In this document: positions 11,584-23,160 of the stretch, in pieces | Position numbering within the stretch: position 1 is the first letter of the stretch | How the letters are laid out: each line of letters begins with the position of its first letter | Origin: Aphanomyces cochlioides | Taxonomy: Eukaryota > Oomycota > Saprolegniomycetes > Saprolegniales > Verrucalvaceae | Direction: 5' to 3' | DNA: 64,000 bases | Assembly (NCBI GenBank): GCA_019828595.1 | Contig: JAHQRK010000006.1 | Location: forward strand, 930,001 to 994,000 | Program-made: the position numbers and the translations under genes | The notes under the pieces: model-generated | Told to the model about the DNA's origin: nothing | The model's input: the letters and a program-made list of their open reading frames with translations, nothing else | The model's database searches: none

Positions 11584-12908
11584 CCTTGATCGTCGGGTGG
11601 AAAATCGGAAAATGAGCTCGATGGAACAATAGCCAGCTCTCTGGTGGTCACGAGAGTGTTGTTGCCTTTGGCTGTTGCTGTCGTCGCCTGCTTCATCCAC
11701 ACGTGAGTGACTTCCCCAGATCCTAGACGATCAGATGCGACAGCGCTGTTTCAGACAAGACTTGTCTCTCCACCAGATCGCATCGACTGTATCTTGCGAC
11801 GTGATCGTGTTCATGCAATAGACGCCACCGCCGTCATCCGCCATTGCACGGCTTTTCGAGATTGTTTCGGGTCGTCCAAGCATCTCCAACTCCGCCATAT
11901 TCGCGTGTTTGGCACGATCCTTGTGGGTTGTGCAAACAATCGATCGAACGGGAGGGCACCCAAGTAGACTCCCTACAGTGGCATGAGCGTGCGATGACGC
12001 CGCGATGATACTTTCACCGGCATGGAGCCGGGGACGGCCACCCACCTAGAAGAAGCCACCTAGGTGGGAGTGTTCCCATGTCGAGCCTTTATTTGCGATA
12101 TTTGAAAAGCCTCCAAGCGGCGGCACCCACGCGGCCGTCCACTGCGAGTGTGTCGAGTGGAAGGCCTCCACTTGACCAGCTCTGTGCGCTTGAATACTTG
12201 TTTGCAACATCCGTGACGATTACAAACACGTGTCGGCAATCCCTGTTTCAAAGTTTTACACACATCTGGGCGTCAAACTTTGGAGGGGGAATCATCTCTC
12301 TGTCTTCAAGAAAATTCGATTAGTGACTGTCATGTGGCGGCGGTGTGAGAGCGATTTTCAAGCGCGGCGACTTTCAAGCCTTTGTCGACGGCGCATGCCA
12401 GCGCGCACTCTACACGCTTTCAACCTTCATGCCACAACCGCTAGCATCGATTCACCTTGTAGCATTTACCTTCAGCGCGCTCCTTCTCCTTCATAGCCAC
12501 ACCACATGGTACTGACGTCACCTTCAGAGTACTAGTACCATGGGAAGGGAAGCATATCCAGTCGTCCACCCGACGATTCGATACGAATATAACCTTCTCA
12601 CACAGGCTCTCTCTCAGAGATGCTTCTTCATCCATCGTGAAGAGTCTTGTCCTTGCACGAAAAATGGTCGAGCAGCGTCCTCGCCGTGCGTGCTTTGATT
12701 TCGTCGGATTGACAACGACGACGATCAGAGGACAGCTCAGCTTAGCATCACACATTTGAGATGTCTCTCCGTTTTTTCCACGACCAGCTTTTCTTTGAAG
12801 TTCAATGGGGTCCTCGCACCGACTCCTGCATACAGTAACGTTACGTTGATTGCGATGGGAAGGAAGGTGGCATCCAACGCACGATTGGCTCGCGACGGTC
12901 TCCTGCAG
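11584..12908. other. Intergenic stretch, no gene recognised
   Basis: Upstream region of FBT copy 1. It contains a small perfect hairpin at 12041-12068. The 232-aa open frame on the minus strand (12441-13139) shows no domain and overlaps a repeat, so it was not called. Confidence 0.4.
12041..12068. repeat. Short perfect inverted repeat (hairpin)
   Basis: CCCACCTAG and its reverse complement CTAGGTGGG face each other across about nine bases. No coding context; function unknown. Confidence 0.6.
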
Positions 12909-13484
12909 AGAAATTATTTGAAAGCAACTGTGGTACAGTTGTTTTGTGCCCAAATACAATTGTCCCCGAGAAGATGCAATATCCGGATAAGTATCCGGAT
13001 ATTTGACATGTAATTTCCTTGAATGAACAATGTGTTGAGAGAGCCTCGCACACTCAAGGTGGAATAATCGTCCAAGGCCAAGACGTACCAAGTGAAGCTG
13101 ACCGCAAAGATCTGTCCAATGTGCGAGCTCGAAACTCAAGAGTCACCCGCCCTTTCATACTTTGTACACCGCGAGAGGATTTGCAAATCTCATCGAAGTC
13201 AAAGCAGCTTCCCTTCTGATGCCACTGGCGCTCCACGAATTGTCATTCATCTACCTTTTGTGGGTGCCAGTGGCATCGGAATGCAAGCTGCGTAGCCTCC
13301 GCGGACATCGGTTGTGTGCCCTCTCAATAGTATGATGGAGCATCTTGAGCTCTCTCAACACGATGTTCATTCAAGGAAATTACATGGTAACTCTCCGGAT
13401 ATTTATCCGGATAATACATCTTCTCCAGTACAATTGTATTTGGGCACAAAACAACTGTACCACAGTTGCTTTCAAATAATTTCT
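12909..13484. repeat. Long inverted repeat: two head-on copies of a gene fragment
   Basis: The arm at about 12909-13046 is repeated in reverse complement at about 13347-13484, roughly 138 bp each with few differences. Both arms translate, in opposite directions, to the same peptide: ESNCGTVVLCPNTIV followed by EKM, then YPDKYP. The right arm (minus strand) stays open through a following HVISLNEHRVERA-like segment; the left arm has a TGA in the same place. This looks like an inverted duplication of a coding fragment, not classical transposon termini. The spacer holds a second, smaller inverted repeat (near 13215-13232 and 13260-13276). The source protein is not recognised. Confidence 0.65.
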
Positions 13485-14085
13485 CGTCTCCTGCAGGTGC
13501 AACAGAGGCTGGTGATTGTTCAGCGAGCAGGTGGCGTTTAAGCTGTTGTTCTCCTCCGCATGACTCGATGGAACTCCGTGTCGCGATTGGTAAACTTATT
13601 CCCAAGTGGCAACTGGGTCACCCACTTGGTGTCAATGTGTTCGCTCCACAAGGTCAACTACTGTATCACAAGGTGAATCCAATTTCAAGGGTACACTGTA
13701 CTACATATTGCACTGGAGTCTTGTCTGATCGACGACAACCGGCGCGGCGCCTCTAGCTAGAGTTTACAGCTGCGGCATGGAATAATTGGCTGTTCATGAA
13801 GGTGGTGGATGGTATGACAAGGTGAATGACCTTGTGATTGCTTGTTCAATGGTGGCGATGAAGGCGAAGTGGTTGCACGACGTTGACGTCGTCTGTTGTA
13901 ACTGGACTTTGTACACGTACTACCTCTGTTTTCGAATGATTGCAAGTGAACATTCAGTCTTACAGATTATTCTATTAATTAAAAAGCCATGGGAACACTA
14001 CCGAGGAGGTTAGACTTTACTTCTTCTCCTAGTAGATAGTTAAAGCGCTCTAGATCGACTGTTTTATCTTGAGACTTCTTCCTTT
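13485..14085. other. Intergenic stretch before the retroelement
   Basis: No gene or LTR recognised. A 5' LTR matching the one at 17077-17338 was looked for here and not found. Confidence 0.45.
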
Positions 14086-16260
14086 GTGAGGTTAGCATCG
14101 GTTATCGCCTTGGACTTTGATAACTGTGTCCATGACTCGCTGCGCGACTTTGCGCCGTCGTGCTTCGACGACATATACGTGCACAGCCGTGCAGACAAGA
14201 ATCGCACCGACGTGCAAGTCAATTTTGGACACCTGCGGCAGGTCTTTCAGACGCTGCGAGACGCAGGACTGTATGCCAACTTACAGAAGTGTATGTTCGG
14301 CGTTGAAGAAATACCCGTACTCGGGGAGTACGTTGGTATCAATGGATGTCGGCCAGACCCGGCCAAAGTCACCACGATCACAACTTGGCCTGTCCCGGCC
14401 ACTGTGACAGAGCTCCGCAGCTGGCTTGGTCTTGCGACCTACCTTCACAAGTTTTCAAAGAACTTTGCCGACATCGCAACGCCGCTGACGCGGCTATTAA
14501 TGAAGGATGTCCAGTGGGACTGGACACAAGAATGTCAAGAGGCTTTTGACGGCATCAAGGCCAGCCTCACGCAAGCGCCGATCCTGGCGTTGCTGACTTC
14601 AATCGACCATTCTCGGTCGTCTGTGATGCATCTGTGCGAGCAATAGGTTGCTGCCTCATGCAAAAGGATGACGAGGGTCGTGACCGACCCGTCTCCTATC
14701 AGTCACGGCAGCTGCGCGCTGCTGAGCTCAACTATCCGGTCCATGACCTAGAATTACTGGCGATGAAATACGCCTTGGTCAAATTCCGCATCTACCTTCT
14801 CGGCTTCAAGCCGTTTACGGTATACACGGATCACGCGTCCTTACGGGCTGCTGTGAACTCGCCGCACATCTCTGACCGGATGGCCAGGTAGCTCGCGTTT
14901 TTCGTGGAATACAACATGACTGTTGAGTACAAACCAGGTCGTACCAACGTCATTGTAGACGCGCTGTCGCGCCGTCCAGCGGAGGAGGAACCTCCCTGCC
15001 TGTCTGCCCTATCCGAAGTCCGTTCGGACTTGTTTGATCGCATTCGAGGAGCGTACAGCCTCGATCCTGCCCTTCGCCGGACGATTGATGCCATTACCGC
15101 TGGCAAATCGCTTTCCACCAAGGTAGTCCAGATCGGACGTTTCACTTTCCACGACGATTTGTTGTGGTATTCAGTCACTCCGGGGGACGCCCCACGAGTG
15201 GCTGTGCCGTGCGACCCGACTCTCCGTGCGGAGATCATCCGCGAATTTCACGACACCCCGAGCGGCGGCCATTTTGGCCGCGAGAAGACATATCTGTCCG
15301 TCGCCCGTTCATTTTGGTGGTCTCGCCTGTATAAGGCGGTGGCACGTTTTGTCGCATCGTGCGGCGTATGTCAGGCCGTCAAGGCCGCCCCACACTCACA
15401 GGCTCCGCTACAGAGCCTCGACGTCCCTCTGGAACTGTGGGAGTCCGTCAGCATGGACTTCATTTTTGGCTTGCCCAGTGACAAGTCGGGCAATACGGGT
15501 ATCTTCACCCTTGTCGATCGCGCATCCAAGTACCTCATCGCGCTGCCTGTTAAGGCATCCGTCACGGCGGAGCAGTCAGCTCGCCTTTTCTTTGACAACG
15601 TCTATTGTCATTTTGGACTCCCGTCCAGTATCGTCTCGGATCGAGACCCTCGGTTTACGTCCCATTTTTGGCGAGCGCTGTTCGCGCTCTGCGGGACGAC
15701 GTTAAACATGTCAAGCTCGGACCATCCTGAGTCTGATGGTCAGACCGAACGCGCGAATCGCGTTCTCGAAGACATCCTTCGAAGCTATGCCTTGTCTAGG
15801 CCGAAAACATGGAGTTCCATGTTGCCAACAGCGTGTTTTGCTTACAACACGTCTGTTCATACGTCAACGGGCTTTACGCCCTTCTACGCGGTGCATTTGA
15901 AGCCCCGCGGCTTCCCACGGACGTGGACCGTCCTGTTTTGTGTGTGGGAGGAATCTCCGATGACGTTCCGCAGCGGACAGCCGCTTCTGTCGAACATTTC
16001 GCGTCGTCGCGCGAATCATTGTTACTGCGCCTACGCGAGAATATCGCCAGTGCTCAAGCGAAACAGGCCCGTCAGGCCAACAAACACAACCGAGGAAATA
16101 CAAATGTGTATTCGGTTAATGACCTAGTCTACGTGCATCGGTCGGTCGTGAAAGGACCTAGCGGCCCTTCGAAGCTTCGCTGCCCTTGGTTGGGGCCATT
16201 CCCTATTCGAAAAGTTGTTAGTCCAGTGGACTACGAGCTCGAACTGCCCGATGACTGAAA
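14086..16260 (+). pseudogene. Ty3/Gypsy pol remnant (RT end, RNase H, integrase)
   Basis: Segments in order: RT end with FDDIYVHS (about 14180); RNase H with FTVYTDHASLR (14815-14850) and a VDALSRRP tail; zinc-binding integrase N-terminus with HFGREKTYLS, then CGVCQ; integrase core with SMDFIFGLP, SDRDPRF and SDGQTERANR; and a C-terminal SH3-like region (YVHRSVVKGP, LGPFPIRKVV). The frame is broken by a shift near 14640, an in-frame TAG at 14889, a shift near 15900 and a TGA at 16256. After that TGA the same frame continues with pol-like text (HPVIYTGKLKRHIP), then becomes Ser/Arg-rich to about 16768. The copy is dead. Confidence 0.88.
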
Positions 16261-16316
16261 CATCCATCCCGTCATCTACACGGGCAAGCTCAAGAGACAC
16301 ATACCTCAGGACGCGG

Positions 16317-16829
16317 TTACCCCTTCTTCAGTTCCTCAAACGGAACGTAGTCCTGTCGGATCTTCGAGTAGAGCGCTTGAAGATGCGCGTCCACACGACC
16401 TCTCTCCTTCGCGCGACGCTCAACAAGTAGCTCGAGCTCCGAGCTCTTCTTATAAAAACATTCGCGGTGAACATCCATCGCGCGGGCCCAGTTCTTCAAG
16501 CCCTCGGCAGTCGCCGCGTGTTGCTCGCAGAGCTTCGACATCTTCTCGAAGCGCAATTGCAAGTCGCGACGCTTCTCGCGCTCAGTCTGGAGTTCGTCTT
16601 GAAGGTCCTGAAGCCGACCTTCAAACTCCTGTTCAGAGTGACCAAGTTGGGGGGTCAGCTCCGCAACCTTCATCACGCAGCTGGTACAGATCTTCGTCCA
16701 GCGCATATCGCGGGCGGTCCCGACTTGGACTACGCCCCGCCTCTCGGCGCGAACGTTCGGATGCCTGACACCGCGCGTGGACACCACCGCCAAGTCGAGT
16801 TTGGCCCTCACGGATCCAAAGGTTCTCAA
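16317..16829 (-). CDS. Antisense coiled-coil ORF inside the retroelement
   Basis: A 170-aa open frame on the strand opposite to pol, between integrase and the 3' LTR. Its last 120 residues have clear coiled-coil composition (Glu, Leu, Arg, Lys heptads, e.g. LQDLQDELQTEREKRRDLQL). The sense frame over the same bases is a Ser/Arg-rich low-complexity tail. Some plant Ty3/Gypsy elements carry antisense genes at this location. Whether this ORF is a real gene or the mirror of a low-complexity region is unresolved. Confidence 0.4.
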   Translation of the reverse strand: MRTFGSVRAKLDLAVVSTRGVRHPNVRAERRGVVQVGTARDMRWTKICTSCVMKVAELTPQLGHSEQEFEGRLQDLQDELQTEREKRRDLQLRFEKMSKLCEQHAATAEGLKNWARAMDVHRECFYKKSSELELLVERRAKERGRVDAHLQALYSKIRQDYVPFEELKKG

Positions 16830-17076
16830 GGTATTTGGTGCGCCGGCGCTGCGCTTTGCTCGCGACTGCCCAGATCGGGCGAGGGCGGCGTGTACTCGTT
16901 ATCGACCTCTTCGTCGGCGTACATTTTCGAAAATGTTCCTGATTGGCTCAGCGAGAGCCAATGTGATAGTTGGAACACACCAGTCCCAGTTCAGACGGGA
17001 CTGTGAAGGGATTACCCCCAGCGAGGGAGGCATCTCTGCAAAAGCTTACGGGCTTTCGCCCTAAGTGTGGGAGGAT

Positions 17077-17338
17077 GTAACCGTGCCATGTCTGGCAGGT
17101 ACATAAGACGAGGGCGTGGTCTGCGCATTGACCTGGCGCCCTGCAGTAGCGGTTCCCCGCGCTCTGCTGTGTGAACGACTGGCCTTGGGAGGCCACAGAA
17201 GTTGAAGCTCCTAGTGAGGCTGTACGATAGCCAACGAGAAACAAGACAGGAATGAGACTTAGGTTGCTTTAACTTTAATTCACTCTTACACTTCAGTCGC
17301 AGTTCACACGCGCCTGATATCCTCTGCGCCCGGTTACA
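17077..17338 (+). repeat. 3' LTR of the Ty3/Gypsy element (262 bp)
   Basis: Starts TGTAACCG and ends CGGTTACA, giving perfect 8-bp terminal inverted repeats of the canonical TG...CA type. It directly follows the polypurine tract. The next five bases (ctctt) would be the target duplication, but the other side is lost with the truncated 5' end. Confidence 0.8.
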
Positions 17339-17584
17339 CTCTTGCTTGCATTTGCTCGGCCGTACGCATCTCCTAGGTTGGTGGAGAAATCGGCATATCG
17401 TGTGAACCAAGGATTCATTCAGCCATGGTTGCTGTCTCACACAAACGAGATTGTACTTTGCAGATGAATTCTTGGGTTGGAAGTGAGAATGGTAGATGCC
17501 TTGCGTTTTGCGCTTTCCACACTTGACCAAATTCACAATGGTACAGTCAATACAACTACAGATTATGCAATTAACAATGTCTAT

Positions 17585-19305
17585 TTACTTCTTGGCGATG
17601 GGGCATTTGTGAGTTACGGGGTCAAGCTTGCCGTTGCCACCAGCAATACGATAGCACTTGGTGGAAGGGAAAATCGACATAAAGCTGCTGACCATCGAGA
17701 ATGTCAAGCAAGCCAAGAAGAGGAAGACCAAGATGTAACCAGCCAACTTGCTCTTGCCTCCAGTGCGCTTGAGTTCTAGCATTTCCTTCTTTTGAGGAGG
17801 CAACAAGACCAAAAAGACGAGGGCGAACATCTTGCAAGCATACGCGATAATGAAGACGTACGTGACATCCCATCGCACTTCGGTCGTGTCTTGCTTGAAG
17901 TCGTCGTTGGAAAGCTTGAAAAACGAGTTGACATACTTGTAAATGACAGACGAGAAAGGTGTGGCCAAGTTGCTCAACGTCGTGAGCAAACCGTAAGTGG
18001 CGCCTTCGGTACCAGGGTCAGCAATTTCTACAGCCGAATATGCCGACACGATAAAGCGCACACCATCAGGGATGTTTTCACTCAAGGCGACACCAGTGTA
18101 GAACCACTGGTTGCGCACAACGTTCCACGTCGTCAAGAATTGGACGATCATGTCAATCAAGACCGTGCCGATCGAGCAGACAGCGATGATCCAGCGCCAG
18201 TTCCAGTCCAAGCCCCACTTGCCGACAATGACCAAGATGACACCGTAGATGATCTTGGCGAGGAGTTGTTGCAACGAGTCGTTCAAAGGTTCGACCTTGG
18301 CCCAGTAGGTGGACATGCCGTTATCGGCATGGTCGACATGTTGTTAAAGACACTGTTGATGAACTTGAAAGCAGCGACTTGCCACATGACACGTTGTTGG
18401 AGCAATTGCCAGAAGGTCGACCACCAGTCGCTGAACTTGCGGCCAGGGTGCTTTTCTTCCACCACGACGAAGACAGTCGTGAAGAGGACAATCGCGCAAG
18501 GAATCAAGCAAATGCCATAGGGAACATTGGGAGCCATGGAGAAGGAGAAAGTACCGCCGTACTTGACACCGTTCAAACCCAAGGCAGAAATGCACACGGC
18601 AATGGAACTACCAATGTAACGCACGACGTAGATGGCAGTTTGGACGCGACCACGGATGGCGACAGGTTCACGTTGAGCATATTCGACGACCATGGCATCG
18701 GCAGCGACATCGGCAGTCACGTAGCCGAACGAGACAAGAATGGTCAACAAGATGAAGGTAGTTCCTCGATCAGGGGCTTCAGGGTTGTAGTTGGCAGCAA
18801 AGTCCGAGTCGTTCACTTTGCTGCGGGGCAAGCTGCACGTGGTGGTCTTTTCACGGTTGCAGTAAGGTTCACCAAGGTTCATCGAGACCATGCAAATCAA
18901 ACAAATCATGGCGACAGTCCAGCCGATTAACATCCATGGCTTGCGGCGGTAGCCAAAGAGAGGCACACAATCGGTAAGCATGCCGAAAAACACCTTGAAG
19001 GACCAACCCAAGTTGACCAAAACACTGTACGTCGACACTTGGTAAGGTTGCAAACCGAGGTAGACGTTGAAGATGGGGTACTTGAGCGCGGGGAGCAAAC
19101 CGTAGAGCACACCGATGGCAAAGTACTGCGAGAAGAGACCCATGGCTTCACGGGAGAAGAGGGGGAGGGCACCACCTTCGGTCAAGGCACCGTCTTCCAA
19201 GTCACGAGGGCTCTTGACAACACCATAGCCATCGCCCTTGTCGTCACCGTTGGCCGACAAGACGTACGAGAGGCGTTCTTCCAAATCACCAGACTGCTTC
19301 TCCAT
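17585..19305 (-). pseudogene. Folate-biopterin transporter copy 2, one frameshift
   Basis: Closely related to copy 1 along its full length, with start at 19305 and the same C-terminal motif. A single-base deletion near 18328-18331 (where copies 1 and 3 read Met-Ser-Thr-Thr-Ala-Asp) throws the frame, so the N-terminal 330 codons and the C-terminal 240 codons lie in different frames. Everything else looks functional. The lesion is either a young inactivation or a sequence error. Confidence 0.8.
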
Positions 19306-21160
19306 CTTTGGACCCCGAGGGAAATTGAAAAATGGACCAGGATGAAGCGAAGGACAGACTGAGGGGGGACAAAATTGAACTTTTCCAGCTGGAGATCCCC
19401 TGAGCCATTCACAACACGCTGGGTCAGCACAATTTGACTCCCAAACTGGTCATATACGGTACAGCATAGCATTGACACCTACACAGAGGCCACCTCTGTC
19501 TCGGAACAGCAGGTCTGTTTTTGCCGGAATATACCATGGCGTCATGTCGAATCGAGTCATTTCCTCTATCATTCGAGGCGCCATGAAGATGCTTTTGCGG
19601 AGCAGACTTGGGGCCTTCACTAGGGCGATAAAAAGCCATCTCAGGGCGACAAAGAAAGCCCGTCGTGAGATCGATTGTTGCCTTGAAACACCAACAGTTG
19701 GCCAGGAAGCTGAGGATTGCTTTGGAGCTGGCAGTAATCCTTACAAACACTTGAACTTTTATGTAATGCGTCACAATAGTTTACAAAGCAGCCAAGTCTC
19801 GGGTGAGCGCAAGTGAGTCAACTCACACTATCTCCCGTCCAATTCAATAGGAAAACTTGCTTTCCCGTCAAAGCTCCATCGTAATCTCGAGAATTCAAGT
19901 GTTTTCCCGATGGAATCGACGCTAGCTTGACGGCAAATGGACCGAGCTCTGTGTTGAATTCGATACAGTAATCCAGCAAACTTTGACTCAAACTGGAAAT
20001 ACAGTAGTTGCAAGTGGAACCACGACACACATGTTTACTGTGCGACCAGACTGTGAGAGTGCAATTCATTAAATGAACCGAACGGAGCGTCTAGTTGATC
20101 AATGCGCAGTGCAAGGAGCACGAACGAGCCGAGGAAGACCAAGAGCCACCGTGCTAATGGCAAGTCGAACATTCGAACACACTTGAGCCTCCCAGGTGCG
20201 GTTGAACCAGCGCTTTATTTGTCTTTTTATGCCATTCGGACGTCGAGGATGTCAGACCGAACAGATCGAGTGTAATGGCACATGTAATTCCTCCACGTCA
20301 ACAAATGCCACCGCGCTTTGAGACGGAGCTCCATCCATCTATTTTGTCCGCGTTAGTCGACTGAGCTGGTTTCATGGCATTACAAGATGCACGTCGATGG
20401 TCGACTATGTCGAGTTAGCTGGGTCATGTCGGAGATTTGACACGCTTCAATGATTTACAAGAACGCTTAGTCAAAGTGGACAGATTCGACGGAAACCACA
20501 TGCAGATGCATGTGGACAAAGAAGTTGGACAGTCGAAACGCACGACAGAGCGAGCCCTTCTTAAAGGATTGCCATGAGCGCCACACACGCCTTTTCTACT
20601 TGGACTTTGTCCATGTCCTTGTACAGAGGTTTGGCCAGACGAGAACTCTTTGTTGTCTTTGGAATCTGTTGGGCGAGAGGAAGATTGTATTTTGAGAGGA
20701 GTCGATGCGTGAATCTTCATGGCGGATGGATGCAATTGGATGCATGGCATTCCGAGAAGGAGAAAGGCGAAGAAGGGGAATGGCGCTCAAGACAAAACAC
20801 ATAAAAGGCAAATGGAGATGAAGGAGAATCCGCGCTGAAGGAGAGAGCCCGGCCTGCTACAATCCATTGCCGACGAGGCGAGAGAGTCTTTTGAATTGAA
20901 AACTTTAAAGCTTGTGCTGCGCTACACCTTGCGACATACTGAATGTCAAGGCCACGATGTGTAAGAGTCACACGAAGAAGTCATATCGAATGCAAATGCA
21001 ACGCTGGTTGTGTTGATATCTCTGTTGAGTTAACTGTTGAACTAAACTTGCAAATGAACACGACGCTACAGTGAGGCCTTGACGACCAGCCATTTCATCG
21101 CGAGAGAGACACCAAAAGGTTTCCCAAAGCGAGTGGGATGTCCGGTGAATAGGAACTGGA
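19306..21160. other. Intergenic stretch between FBT copies 2 and 3
   Basis: About 1.85 kb with only short incidental frames. No motif, repeat family or RNA gene recognised. Confidence 0.45.
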
Positions 21161-23160
21161 TTACTTGGGGCACTTGCCTGTCTTGGGGTCGAGTTTGCCA
21201 TTACCACCGGCAATGCGATAACATTTTGTGGATGGGAAGATCGACATGATGCTGCTCACCATCGAGAAGGACAAGCAGGCAAAGAAGAGGAAGACCAAGA
21301 GCATGCCAGCCAACTTGCTCTTGCCACCCGTGCGCTTGAGCTCTTGCATTTCCTTCTTCTGGGGTGGCAACAAGACCAAAAAGACGAGCGAGAAAGCCTT
21401 GCAGCAGTACGCAATGATGTACACATACGTGATATCCCAGCGGACTTCGTTGGAATCGACCATGAAGTCGTTGTTGGAAAGCTTGAAGAACGAGTCGGCA
21501 TACTTGTAAATGACGGACGCAAACGGCGTCGCCAAGTTGCCCAACGTCGTGAGCAAACCATACGTGGCGCCTTCAGTGCCAGGATCGGCAATTTCAATCG
21601 CCGAGTAAGCAGACACGATGAAGCGAACACCATCGGGGATGTTTTCACTCAAGGCGACACCATCATGTCGATGAAGACGACCGCCAAGGAAGAGAGGGCA
21701 ATGATCCAACGCCAGTTCCAGCTCAAGCCCCATTTGCCCACCACGGACAGGATGATGGTGTAGATGACCTTGGCGAGAAGGAGCTGGAGCGAGTCGTTCA
21801 ACGGTTCGACTTTAGCCCAAACTTTGGACATGCCGTTGTCGGCGGTGGTCGACATTCCATTGAAGACGTTGTTGATGAACTTGAAAGCGCACACTTGCCA
21901 CATGACACGTTGTTGGAGAAGCTGCCAGAACGAGTTCCACCACACACTGAAGCGCGTGCCAGGGTGCTTTTCCTCCACGACGACAAAGATGGTCGCGCAT
22001 GGAATCAAGCATTTGCCGTACGGGACGTTGGGAGCCATCGAGAAGGAAAACGTGCCGCCGTACTTGACACCGTTCAAGCCAAAGGCGGAAATGCACACGG
22101 CGATGGAGCTACCGATGTATCGGACAACGTAGATGGCCGTTTGGACGCGACCACGGATAGCTTCAGGCTCACGCTGAGAGTATTCGACGACCATGGCATC
22201 GGCAGCGACATCAGACGTGACGTAGCCAAACGAGACAAGGATGGAAAGCAAGATGAAGGTTGTGCCTTTGTTGGGACCGTCAGGGTTGTAGTTGGCAGCA
22301 AAGTCCGAGTCGTTCACTTTGTTACGTGGCAACAAGCACGTGTTGGTCTTTTCACGGTTGCAATAAGGTTCACCAAGGGACATCGACACCATTGCAATCA
22401 AGCAGCCCATGGCGACGATCCAGCCGATCAACATCCAAGGCTTGCGACGGTAGCCGAAAATGGGCACGCAATCCGTGAGCATGCCAAAGAACACTTTGAA
22501 CGACCAGCCCAAGTTGACCAAAACACTGTACGTCGACACTTGGTAAGGTTCCATGGTGATGTGTGCGGTGGCGTGGTTCAGCCATGCTCCGCCACGTCAC
22601 AGGCTTGTTCTCCAAACAGCCGAGTGTCTGCCGCCAGTGAATTGCACGTTGAAGCCACTTCAAGATCAAGACCAAGACTCAACGACCAAGGCTCAGCCGA
22701 GAAGACTGCCGTACGGTCGGTGAGAAGACAATCAAGAGTTCAACAAGTCAAGGAAGAGAAGATGAGATTTAGATCTTAGTCTCAGTCTGTGTTTTGCTAG
22801 CTACTGCGCAAGTCAATCAAGTGCATATTCACGGGAGGCGGCACTACCCTCTCTGTGTGTTTGAGTGACGAAACGCGGTGGTTTCAGGGAAACAGCACAC
22901 ATGCCGAGGTAGACGTTGTAGATTGGGTACTTGAGCGAGGGGATTAAGCCGTAGAGCACACCGATGCAAAAGTACTGCGAGAAGAGACCCATGGCTTCAC
23001 GAGAGAAGAGGTGGAGAGCGCCACCATCGGTCAAGGCACCGTCTTCGAGATTGCGGGGGATCTTAAGAACGTCGTAAGCATTGGCTTTGTCGTCTCCATT
23101 GGCCGACAAGACGTACGACAAGCGTTCCTCCAAATCGCCGACTCCACGTTGCGACTCCAT
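21161..23160 (-). pseudogene. Folate-biopterin transporter copy 3, disrupted
   Basis: Starts at 23160 with DLEERLSYVLSANGDDK, as in copy 2. Lesions compared with copies 1 and 2: an insertion of about 345 bp at 22555-22900 between YLGM and EPYQVS; an in-frame loss of about six residues around 22000; and a deletion of about 52 bp at 21659, removing the segment before GVALSENIPDG and shifting the frame. More decayed than copy 2, so inactivation is probably older. Confidence 0.85.
22555..22900. mobile_element. Insertion inside FBT copy 3, possible MITE
   Basis: Interrupts the transporter frame at a point where copies 1 and 2 are continuous. The ends show short mirrored sequence (gatgtgtgc on the left, gcacacat on the right). 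A CATG on both sides could be a target duplication. No coding content. Family unknown. Confidence 0.45.

Larger units (their letters stand above)
14086..17338 (+). mobile_element. Ty3/Gypsy LTR retrotransposon relic, 5'-truncated
   Basis: The element starts inside the reverse transcriptase, just before the FDDI catalytic motif, and has no gag, protease or 5' LTR. RNase H, integrase and a 3' LTR follow in order. A purine-rich tract (gtgtgggagga) immediately precedes the LTR, as a plus-strand primer should. It lies between FBT copies 1 and 2 and may have helped separate them. Confidence 0.85.

Noticed and set aside
10387..11589. 400-aa plus-strand frame opposite FBT copy 1 (similar shadows opposite copies 2 and 3)
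   Set aside because: Composition is the reverse complement of the transporter codons (rich in Asp, His, Arg, Val) with no domain.
12441..13139. 232-aa minus-strand frame
   Set aside because: Overlaps the left arm of the inverted repeat on the strand opposite its recognisable peptide; no motif.
17077..17338. Reading this LTR as the 5' LTR of a reverse-oriented element whose gag would be the antisense coiled coil
   Set aside because: The sequence on its left is a purine-rich tract on the plus strand and pol precedes it in plus orientation, as for a 3' LTR; no primer-binding site was seen in the reverse direction.
22555..22900. Reading the FBT copy 3 insertion as an intron
   Set aside because: Far longer than the 40-57 bp introns elsewhere, and copies 1 and 2 have no intron there.
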